A DNA stretch of 64,000 nt from Bactericera cockerelli (taxonomy: Eukaryota > Arthropoda > Insecta > Hemiptera > Triozidae), in the NCBI GenBank assembly GCA_024516035.1, contig CM044956.1, forward strand, positions 27,377,101-27,441,100, given 5' to 3'. Under the pieces are notes generated by a model. It ran no database searches and was not told the DNA's origin. It was given only the letters and a program-made list of their open reading frames with translations. This document shows positions 54,704 through 64,000 of this stretch, piece by piece; the stretch's first letter is position 1, and every line of letters starts with the position of its first letter. The position numbers and the translations under genes were made by a program.

Positions 54704-55275
54704 TGAGTGTTTCACAGCCTTTTTTATTTCGTAGCCATGAAACAGGAGCTACTGTAGACTCTTGTGGTCTGTGTTGTAGCCTGCCCATCCCGTAGTATGC
54801 CTCCCCTCTGATGGGCGAGAAGTGACACAATACTTCCCATTTAGGTGCTGGGTCAACACGAGCGCACCGGAAGGTATCCCTTACAAACAATTGTAACCAA
54901 ATTAAGAATACAAATTTTTGTCGGCGCGGGGGTTCGAACCCGGGACCTTCCGCATGGCAAGCGAGTGCTTAACCACTGAGCTAATCGCGCGCTAATATCC
55001 TGCTGATGTCTCTTCCCCAGTAGGTACTAAATGTTGATATCGTAGAACGTACCAGAAAACTCATTTAATTGATTTAGAAAAAATGTTTGGTTGGGTGGCG
55101 TGGCGGTGGGCTGGCAAAAAAAAAAAAAAAAAAAAAAAAATAGAAGGCAGATTGACGTCTTATATAATATACATATAATGTCTCCTTAAAAAAGTAGACT
55201 GGAGAAACTGGAAAAATGGTCTGGAAAACCTGGAAAAGTCAGGGAATTTTACTTTGACCATTTAGTAGACACCCT
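53884..55275. mobile_element. DNA element with CAGGGTGTCTAC ends and CAGGGAATTTT repeats
   Basis: Left end CAGGGTGTCTACTGGTCAGG (53884), right end complement CAGGGTGTCTACTAAATGG (55275), with CATT on both sides. Near the left end, gtcagggaattttg-type words repeat five or more times (53890-54035), and the right subterminal zone has the same words inverted (55215-55250). A SINE-A sits inside. No transposase was seen. The end type is common among animal non-autonomous DNA elements. Confidence 0.65.
54669..54992 (-). repeat. SINE-A, near full length
   Basis: Head GCGCGCGATTAGCTCAGTGG and B box GGGTTCGAACCCC on minus, the full body, and a 30-base A tail (T run 54669-54698 on plus). Confidence 0.9.
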
Positions 55276-55344
55276 GCATTGCACTATCAGGGGCGGCCAC
55301 GAGAGGAATAACTAAAAAAAAATAATGGAATAACTTTTTTTTTC

Positions 55345-55545
55345 TTTCAAAGATGAGGGTTTCACAGCCTTTTTTATTTCGTAGCCATGAAACAGGAGCT
55401 ACTGTAGACGCTTGTGGTCTGTGTTGTACCCTGACCATCTCGTAGTATGCCTCCCCTCTGATGGACGAGAACTGACACAATACTTCCCATTTAGGTGCTG
55501 GGTCAACACAAGTGCACCGGAACCACAACTGTAACCCAATTTTGC
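55345..55545 (-). repeat. SINE-A, 5'-truncated
   Basis: Body and 3' end as in other copies (aacaggagctactgtagacg on plus), but the tRNA head is missing beyond 55545. The tail is interrupted (T runs at 55318-55346). Confidence 0.8.
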
Positions 55546-57269
55546 ATGTATACAGAGTGAACGAAAAGTCCCGGAACGGATTTTTATGTTTTTAACGTCT
55601 CAAGAAATAGAATTTTTTAATGAAGTTTTAGCGCAAAACTGTTAATTTTTTGGGCGGAATTTAACTTTCTACAGGGTGTCCTAAAAGAAGTAAAATATGC
55701 ATCATATTTCGATTTTTAAATAGAACCCCCTATTTTTTATTTAATATTCGAAGTCTACGTTAAATTCTACACATAATTGAACCCTAACTTGATACTTTGA
55801 TCGACCCCGCGGAATCATGGACATTTCTTGGATATAAAAGTGTTGAAACCCAAAGTATGATACATCAAATCGTATAAAATTTTAGTATAAAATCTCAAAT
55901 TTGCCAAGGGTGTATAGGTACATATTAGAGTGGGTCGAAAAATGATTTTTTTTATATTATTAATTGACGCTATACCCCGGAAAAGTTGTGGCTGGTCGAG
56001 ATAAGACTTTTGAGCATTTTTTTTGGAACACGTCTTCCGGTTGCACAAAAGCTTTGAAAATGGCAAAAATCCAAACAAAAAAAAATAATAATAATAAGAT
56101 CGATTTTTTGTTTTCTATTGCATATACGAGTTATAAAAAAAAGACCAGGCCCTCGGTCTAGGGTACACAGGGGGTGTAATGCGGAACTGTGTGCACCTAG
56201 ATAACTCTTAATAGTCTGTCCCGGTAGCTCAGTGGTAAAGGCGGCACTCTGTGAGTCCAGAGATTCCAGAGGTCGCGGGTTCGAAACCTAGCCGGGACAT
56301 GACAAGTTATGCTCCCATTTGGGATTTTTTACCACATAATAATATGTCTTGGGCTTACTGCTGGCTTACTAATGGGACTTTAGTAGTCTTAATCGGGCAG
56401 TATAAATAAGGCGATATTATTAGTATTAATAGACGGGTCCACGTGCACGTGCTTCTGCATGTCCCCGGGGGATGGTAACATTGCATTGCGCATCTTGGAA
56501 TGTAAGCAAATGACATGTCTAAGTTCTAATAAGGACCGGGTAAGCGGTATATCCTACCAAACACTTTTATCATTTTTTAAAGCAACACATAAGAAAAAAA
56601 ATTTTTTTTTACAAAAACAAACACAATTCTTCCGAATTCTAATATTAGAAATTTCTCGGAAGTAATTATAAAAGAAAAATGATCATTGATGATATCAACA
56701 ACTCAGAAACTTTTGTAGGCTGTGTTGAACCAATATTAGAAAATGAACTCAGAAACTTTTGTAGACTAGGTTGAAGAATAAACAGTAACTCAGTATATTT
56801 GTAGACTGGTTGGAAAAAAAAATCGGAGACTGATCATAAAAAAATAAAATAACTCAGAAACCTTTGTCGACTGGGTTAAACAAACACCAGAGAAATAGGC
56901 GGTCTACTAGCAGGTTACTGTTTCCTGAGAAACAACATAGGGGTATACATACAGTGACACCATTGAGTGTCGAAATGTGGAATCTAAACTCTTGTATAAT
57001 TAGGACAAGAGCTGGAAACAAACACTCTGAACTACTTTTCAGTACAGCAAATGTGTTGGAAAGTTGAGAGTGAACTGAATGGGGTGCAATAGTTCTAAAT
57101 AATGGACGCAGCACATGGGAATTTCTTTTAGAAAAGACCCCCAGATATTTAATGTAATGTTATTGTTGTTAGAAATATTGTGAAACTTTTACGTACAAAT
57201 AAAGCACAAATCTCGGTTAAAATAAGGGAAAAATCAAACATTAGGTTGGATCCTATGCACAATTAAATC
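55546..57269. other. Intergenic, repeats, no gene recognised
   Basis: Contains solitary MITE-like ends (tatacagagtgaacgaaaag at 55551; ctacagggtgtcctaaaag at 55671) and a SINE-B at 56218-56414. Near 56690-56880 there is a short repeated phrase aactcagaaacttttgtag(a/g)ct (three to four loose copies). A possible ATTAAA for PIG-T lies at 57153-57148 on minus. Confidence 0.4.
56218..56414 (+). repeat. SINE-B (tRNA-derived), best copy
   Basis: GTCCCGGTAGCTCAGTGGTA opens and CTAGCCGGGAC closes a tRNA-like head with a perfect 7-bp acceptor stem and B box GGGTTCGAAACC. It is followed by ATGACAAGTTATGCTCCC and a tail ending TCGGGCAGTATAAATAAGG. A deleted copy lies at 2455-2596. Confidence 0.88.
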
Positions 57270-60200
57270 TCATTTGTCTTTTTTAGTCTCTTTAGTTGTA
57301 CAACTTTCATCTCCTTTTTGGTGGTACTCCAATTCATCTTTGGTTTGTTCTTCCTCATCATCAGTCTCTGCATTGGCACCAAATTTTCCCTTGATAAAGA
57401 TGAATCCTCTTTTGAGACGTTGCAATAAACCACGCTTTTTAATGACGGTCAGGCGCAGTCTGGAAATAAGAAGGTGTTTTTATATATCTTGTACTCGTAT
57501 TATGTTTGAACTCGAGAATAACAAGTCGAATTGAGCTGAATTTTGCTTAGTCATCGATGACAGGCCAGTTAGAATTGTAAGCTTGGTGAAAAAGTCAATA
57601 TCTCACAAAAAAAACTACCGTTGAAAAAAGAGAAGTCACAAATATACAGAGGACGTAGCACGAAACTTTTGAAAAAAATCGATGCCGCCCGTGGCGACCT
57701 TTCGACCGCCATTTGGTAAATCTGTCTAAAAAATAAGAGATATAAATTATTTATTATAAAAAATAAGAGGGGTCTATTCTGATCAATTTTTCATATCTTG
57801 AACTTTTCGCAATCCGGCCCAATATACCGGTATTCTCATTTTGAAACTATGTACAGTACACGAGCTCTAACTTGGCGTATGAAAATCTCCTCTCGCGCTG
57901 AATTAGGATACAAATGAAGGGGAAGATGTGGTGGCGCTGGGTTTACAAAACCATCATAACGTACAAAGGTCTAATGAACACTATTCATATTATAACCTCA
58001 CGCCGCATTTTGATGAAATCGTGCCCTGCGCATCGCCAGAGCTCGTTTACTATACTCTTTTGTATGTATTTCTTATGGTCAAGCTCAGCGCTTGGATAAT
58101 AAAATAGGTAAAAAAAAATGGTAATAAATGCCGCTTGAGTTAAAGGTGGACTCCTTAGAGGAAAGAAGGTTAAGTTGTATTTATTTCCTCCAAGGTAGAC
58201 TCACTTCGTAACTCTTCGTTCAAAATAAATGTACTTACCTCTTGGAAGCAATGTTGTGCAAAGGTCCAAATGCTAAAGCTACCACAGTGCATGCCAAGCA
58301 GATCACATTGTAAGGCATACTGAAGTCAGGAGTGGGCAGAGCCACTATGAGAGCCTCAGTCCTTAGCTGGACTAGATAGCCTTCTCTTGATACATTGAAA
58401 CTAAAGACATGGGGAAAAAGTGATTAATTAAAATTAAAGAAATGAAATTCAACAGGCAAAAACCTGTTCACAATATCTGTGGGTTGCGCAACATCATAAG
58501 ACTTCCATCACTTTTCTTGATGCTTCACATTATTTTTGTTTTTACTCTGATAACTCATCACTTTTTATCATGAGGTATGAGTGGACACCCAGTCACCCAA
58601 CATCTAAAGTAGAGAGTAGAAAGATTTCCACCAAGTTGGGATTCGAACCCGGGTCAATTGCATGCAACCAATGTCCTTTTCACTGTTCCTTTGTGAACTT
58701 GTTCTTGACCCACTACACCTATACGGCTCTAACCATGTCATTCAATTACAAAAAATGTGCTGAGTTTATTTTTCACACCTCCTGTGGTATGCAAGATGGG
58801 TACGCTATCTACTGGTTTTCTGGTGTTAGGCGATCCGCAGAACGATGGGGTCTTTCAACCCAGTCAGTTGGAAAGACCAGATATCAAAAGTGAATCAAAC
58901 GGCTTGTCATAATCGACAGTCTATTCTATGCCGCGAGCCTCGCCTAGAGATTTCCGTCACGAAGATGTTTAGTCAAGGGTAACCGAGATATTAAATTGTA
59001 AACTTCTGACCCTTCCTGATTATAACTGTTGTGTTAAGTTTAAGTAATTAAATCTGAATGGTTTAATTACTTATACAGCAATAACCCCGCCCTTTAGGTA
59101 GGACATTAACTTCATTCTCTTTTTTTTTTTTTTTTTTTTTTTGTTCCTGTATCTTTGCTTAATCTTATTGTTTTTCTTTATAATTTCATTCTATTTTACT
59201 ATATGTATATATTTTTGTTCTACCTAATAAAGCTTTAAAAAAAATGATAAGATAAATATGTGAAGTTCATTTATCGAACTATTGATTTGACCATCAGTCA
59301 GATTGCCTTCAAGGATGACCAGGTCATTTTCACTACACGACCATAGTGACTGTTTTGAGAGTGAAAAAAAAAATCCAAATAGGATCTTAGCCACAGGTAA
59401 AAACCATAACAGCGAAAACGTATTGAAAATTAAGCTAGTAATGTATAAAGTACTCGAATTCTAAAACTTAGTAATATTATTTCGTAGCTAGCGACCAATT
59501 TTAAAATAATTTTCACCTGTTCTTAATCAAGGACTCTGTCTGAGGAATGGCTGTATAGTTGCGTGCTGTTGGCAGCAAGGCTGTTATAATGGCAGAGCCT
59601 AGATAGAAGCCATGGTTTGCATCGGGTGGATACTCTTGCCACTTGAGGAACATGTAGTCGAAATCAATGCTAATGGTTGTGACAGAACGTCCAGGAATTT
59701 CGAAAGCCACCTCTAAATAGTAGGGCCGCACTCTTGCCTTACCCGGGATGTATTTTTTGACTAGAGGCACAATATCTTTGTTGTCTGTGGGGAAATGATA
59801 ATAATTAATGTCTTCATTTACAGGACTATGAAATCTTTAGACTTTCAGGGTGAGATGGGTAAGAAAAGAGTTATATAAATCTTGAGGAAAAGTGTCCCCT
59901 TGGATTAAAGCTAATACTGTTATATAATTTGGCCGTAACAAAAGAATAAAAGATCAATAATATTCCATTAACCTTACTATTACACTTTCCAACCCAAAAG
60001 CAATAGTACACATGCTGCTGTGAAAATTCCTCCACGAAGAGAAAATTTCAACAAAGATTTAGATAGTAAAAAAAATAGTTTATTGGCTGGTATAGAAACT
60101 TTTCTTCTCTATTAAATTGAGGAAGGGTAGCAATTACTCACTTGCAGAAATCTTGAGACTGTGGTAGTAAATAGGTGTAAACCAAGGTATGTTTTCTAGA

Positions 60201-62896
60201 TATATTATCTTGAGAGAGGTTCTATGTTTATTGTGAATCTTGGTTACAATTCCACCTGAAATAAAAACATAATAAATGGCCTGGTAAACGGATTTAATTA
60301 ACTAATTTACAGATGTCAAAACTAACAAAAAATAGAAAATTATCAATGCAAAAAAAATTCCGTCCGATAGAACCAGAGAAAACGGGTCAAACATAGTTGA
60401 AAAAGTAAATGTTCAGAAGAAGCGTTTGAAGTTTTCTACTCGTTCGCCCGACGCGACGTTAAAACATTTCTGCCGCTTTGGTCCTGATTCTGGTTTTAAG
60501 GGTGGTTTTAAAATGTTCGTTTACAAGTCTACTTTGATAAAAAAAAAAAAAAAGAAAAAAATCAGATTTTTTTTGGGGGGTACCCAACCTCCTTAACCGA
60601 TTTTCTTCAAATTTGTTTTATATGATAGAATACCGTTTTTCTACAATATAGATTCCACAAAAAATTCTGTATCGTGGAAGTGGAAGACTTTATTTTATCA
60701 CTTTTTGCAAAAATTGCATCAAAATCGGGTGTACCCGATTTGCTCTTCTTATTTTTGCTCTTCAAGCAAATAATTCAATTGTTTGTCTTTTAATGTGTTT
60801 TTTTTTATCACCCCTTGTTTGTATTTAATTGCTTTTAATTTTATTAATATTAAATCATAAAACCTTTGTTTCTGTTTCAATTGGGTTTGTCTAATATAAT
60901 ATGGAAACAATAATAATAATGCTTCATTGAAATATTTTACCTCTCTCTTGGCCGTATCCTGTAATGTAGCGGTGAGTATATAAAATAGGTTGACTAGATA
61001 CTGGTACAACCCGTGGTTTGTCATGAATAATATACACGTTGAATATCCTCTGTTTAGTTATCTCTTTCAGATCATACTGGGCAATGAGATGTTTCTGTCC
61101 TCCGTACAAAGATGTTACAACCTGTAATTATTTAGATGAAATTTTACTGGATTTATGTATAAAAATATATCACTAAGACCGAACCGTCGCGTCAGCAGGA
61201 TGCCTAAGTTCAACAAAAAAAAAATCACACTATACTTCCTAAAATTTCTAATATTAGAAATAGGAAATATCGTGTTCGTTTTTGTAATAAATCATAATAA
61301 TATTTTGCTCCGATGTTTTGAAACACACTCTTAACACATAAATTTCAACTTACCTTAGTAGGTTCAGGAAATATATTAAATGTTGGTCCAGTCAGGTTGG
61401 ATGTTATATCTACATACACATCACTAGTCTCAGCTTGAGAACAACTGGAGGCCACACCATTTCCAAATAGTTTTCGAATTGACCAATTAAAGTCATAAGC
61501 TCCTGTAAATAAAATGAACAAGAGGTCTTGGTATGACTTATGCATTTAAAGAGTGGTAGAATCAAGTACACAACTCTAGCTCATATTATTAAGAGAATAC
61601 CACGGAATTCATGATTGACAACTTACCAACTATTATGAGATCATGAACTAAGGAGACTGTCTGTTTTAGCTCTAGTCCAATTTGAGTACAAGTTTTATCC
61701 AGGCAAATGTGTCTAAAGTCAATGCCCAGGGAATGATAGTTAGTGTTGTGAATGTTCTTTGAATTCAGCAGAGTTGACAGACCCCTTTTCTTGTCACAAG
61801 GAAGAAGTTTGATCCACGGTGTTAGGTTTTCTGTAAAAAAGTTTTATTTTATTTTAAAATTTTAACCGGAACAGGACGAATTTTTTTACATGTTCAGTAT
61901 GTTATTCGATTGGTTGAATATAAATAAAATATAACAAGGTTATTTCAAAGATGAACACATGAGTGAAACTTCTATAATAAACTGTATTGTGTTAGTCTTC
62001 CCTGATTGGTTCTTACTCATCTTATTTCAAAAAATAAATTTAAAATACAGATTCAAAAATTGAGGCTCTCATTCAATATTCCATTTTTCAAAAGGACGCA
62101 GAGAAACAATCAAAAGTCAGAACATTCCGTTCATCCAAAAATAATCGAGTGTAACAGTCAATAAATAGTGCATTTTATTATGACTGTTCGTTCCGTTCAA
62201 AAATGTATAATAAAATTTGACTATAGAAAAACTTTTGTATTGGAAATAATCAAATAGACAGTTCAAATGACCCACATCGTTTAAGATTGACCTCATCTCG
62301 AAATAATCACTCACTATCAAGAGATAGGCAAAAGGGGAGGAAGCTTTCTAAATTGTATTTTTTTCTAAATTTAACTTTTTATGTAGCAATAAAGTACTTC
62401 CATAAAGTCTCACCCGGACCTGGATTTCTCGGAAATGACTCGAAACATCAATAAACGCAAAAATCCGCGTCTATCGCTACCAAACCTCAACCAGCCTACG
62501 TCGACTGGAAATACCAACCTTACGTCCTCTTTGCTTGGGAGGAACCGATTTTTTTTTTAAATTACAAATCTGTTTCATAGGAGAGTTGGAACTGACGCTC
62601 CCTAACCCACGAGCAGTAGTCACAACCATCAAATCACGTAGGTAGGATCGATTCAATTGAAAAAGTTCCGTTATTCTGAAAATACAACTTTTAAATTCCT
62701 ACCTGTACACACTATCTCCCGAGGCAAAGTAGCATACTTGATATACTGGTTGTCCAACTCCTCTTTTACGTTGAAAGCACCCATTGGTCTCAATGACAGT
62801 TGAGGACTTAGAGTGTTGGATTTTTCCATGAAATTCAATGTTGCACAGAGTAGTCCAGACAGAGAATTCACTAGATCTTTCCAATTCTGATCAACA
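57270..62896 (-). CDS. PIGT: PIG-T, GPI transamidase subunit, partial (N-terminus off window)
   Basis: Subunit of the ER-membrane GPI transamidase, which attaches GPI anchors to proteins (family knowledge). Eight exons on minus: 62896-62703, 61830-61627, 61502-61354, 61121-60941, 60255-60142, 59784-59517, 58400-58239, 57459-57270; 1462 bases, about 486 residues to the stop. All seven junctions keep phase on GT/AG. Family signatures in order: [79 protein letters not shown] and [20 protein letters not shown], the last leading into the single transmembrane segment near the C-terminus. The short cytosolic tail is Lys/Glu-rich. About 90 N-terminal residues, including the signal peptide, must lie beyond 64000. 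A LINE tail and other repeats lie in its introns. Confidence 0.95.
58600..58690 (-). repeat. tRNA-like B box, possible SINE head
   Basis: Minus strand GGGTTCGAATCCCAAC with a weak A-box region upstream (near 58690). It is in the PIG-T intron between the 59784-59517 and 58400-58239 exons. Degenerate; family not assigned. Confidence 0.35.
59078..59240 (+). repeat. LINE 3' end fragment with A tail
   Basis: caataaccccgccctttagg, a 22-base T run, then ctacctaataaagctttaaa and A-rich end. Same 3' end as 7750-7945 and 37540-37612. Intronic in PIG-T. Confidence 0.6.
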
Positions 62897-62927
62897 CTGA
62901 GAACACAAATAATGCGATGGTAATGTA

Positions 62928-63045
62928 GTCTGATTAATAAATGACTTAAAAGACCATGTACAGTGCGTGAGTTGCGACACAGCCAATTCCTTCGGATATA
63001 AGTTCAGGAGGATGAGATAGGAAACATAATAAAAGCCCTGACGGG
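62928..63045. repeat. Dispersed repeat shared with SNAPIN intron
   Basis: gtctgattaataaatgactt and agccaattccttcggatata match 3638-3775 at about 80 percent by eye. Confidence 0.6.
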
Positions 63046-64000
63046 GGTAAAGGTTGTTCAAAGATGGTGAAAAAAGGTCCCATTTTCGGATTTTCTTTTA
63101 TATCGTTTATGTTTGGTCGATTTTAGGGTTTTTGGCTTAGCGGTTAAATATATCAAAAATTGTACTTGAGTTGACCCCGCCCCCCTAAATGATACATAAA
63201 ACCTCCAAATCCAAGAGAATCAAAAAAAAACAAAACAAAAAAATATGGGAATCGACCCACCCTAATGTATACGTATAACACCATAATCAATAATAATAAG
63301 TTTAAAAAGTCATTGTTACAGCTCCCTAGAACAAAATTAAAAAGTGACATATTTTCTTAAAAAATAGTTGCTTTTCTTGGAGCGTTGGAGCGTATATCTC
63401 AAAAAGAGGTACGAATTTTTCAAAGTAGTATTTCAAAGTAGTCCTAGAAGAAAAAAACACTGGCAATTATGGACACAATACTTCCTCATGATTGGTTCAC
63501 ATTGTACACACGTGGCAATTTTGAGATTTTATACTAAATCACCTGTATCTACAAAACTGCTTGACCGATTTTCTTCAAATTTGTTTTAGATATATGGTAG
63601 AATATCGTTTTTTCTAGATTCTACAAACATTTTTTGTCCAAAATTTTGGACTTCCCTAAATATAAGAGCTAAATCGAAATATATTAACAAATAATAATAA
63701 ATGTACTATGTAAAACGCTAATACGCATACTAAATTTCATCAAAATCGGGTGTACCGTTCACGAGATATAAGCGTTTAAGTAAAAAGTTAGTGGTCAGGC
63801 GCATGGTCTCTATCACCAAGAACCGCTAGTGCGAAGTTGATTAATTTAAAATAGGACCATCAACAGAATGTCTACTATATGTTCACAAAGTTTCGTCGAA
63901 ATCCGTTCAGTAGTTTCTGAGATTTGCGCGTAACAAGGAATGTGACAGACAGATCTTCTTTAGTATTTAGTCTTCAATATTGTGTTTCTTGAAAACTGGA
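63046..64000. repeat. PIG-T 5' intron, repeat fragments
   Basis: 63060-63420 matches part of the inverted-repeat element at 29990-30420 (for example acctccaaatccaagagaat). 63450-63930 matches 10490-11165. No PIG-T exon was found here, so the next upstream exon is probably beyond the window. Confidence 0.65.

Overview
This 64 kb window is animal nuclear DNA, most likely from an insect and perhaps a hemipteran; the order is an inference from gene content and repeat style. The reasons are AT-rich sequence, multi-exon genes with GT-AG introns, orthologues of animal housekeeping genes, and a very dense load of SINEs, LINE tails, MITE-like inverted repeats and larger transposons. Nothing bacterial or viral was seen.

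Host genes, left to right: (1) N6AMT1/HEMK2 methyltransferase (minus, 3' end runs off the window start); (2) SNAPIN, a BLOC-1 subunit (minus, three exons, 2160-4976), directly upstream of N6AMT1 on the same strand; (3) mitochondrial ribosomal protein S30/mL65 (plus, six exons, 13210-28299, 539 codons plus stop); (4) NAA80, the actin N-terminal acetyltransferase (minus, four exons, 31364-35281, 193 residues); (5) a Myb-domain protein resembling RAP1/TERF2IP (plus, large exon 50636-52600); (6) PIG-T, a GPI-transamidase subunit (minus, eight exons, 57270-62896, N-terminal exons beyond the window). Exon joins for genes 2, 3, 4 and 6 were worked out by hand. Every junction keeps frame and sits on GT/AG.

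Mobile DNA fills most of the rest. Intron 3 of mRpS30 holds a 6.1 kb element with the diagnostic architecture of a DIRS-type tyrosine-recombinase retrotransposon: inverted terminal repeats, an internal complementary region that joins the two outer ends, and a shared ATT. Its interior has two large tandem arrays (13 x ~136 bp and about nine 111 bp units) and only a broken gag-like region, so it looks non-autonomous. Between 35.8 and 47.25 kb there is a nested stack: transposon A (TTATCGGG inverted ends, decayed ORF) is split by transposon B (CCCCTTAAAC inverted ends, TA duplication). Transposon B in turn carries an apparently intact 5.7 kb non-LTR retrotransposon with gag, endonuclease, RT and RNase H, plus a diverged copy of a segment found at 7.2-9.5 kb. 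Several long inverted-repeat elements (0.9-1.6 kb) lie in introns or next to genes.

At least six SINE families are present. Five have tRNA-like heads and one has a 5S rRNA-derived head; the 5S family shares its body with one tRNA-headed family. One SINE lies directly behind the NAA80 stop codon and supplies the nearest polyadenylation signal. No stand-alone tRNA or rRNA gene and no CRISPR array was found.
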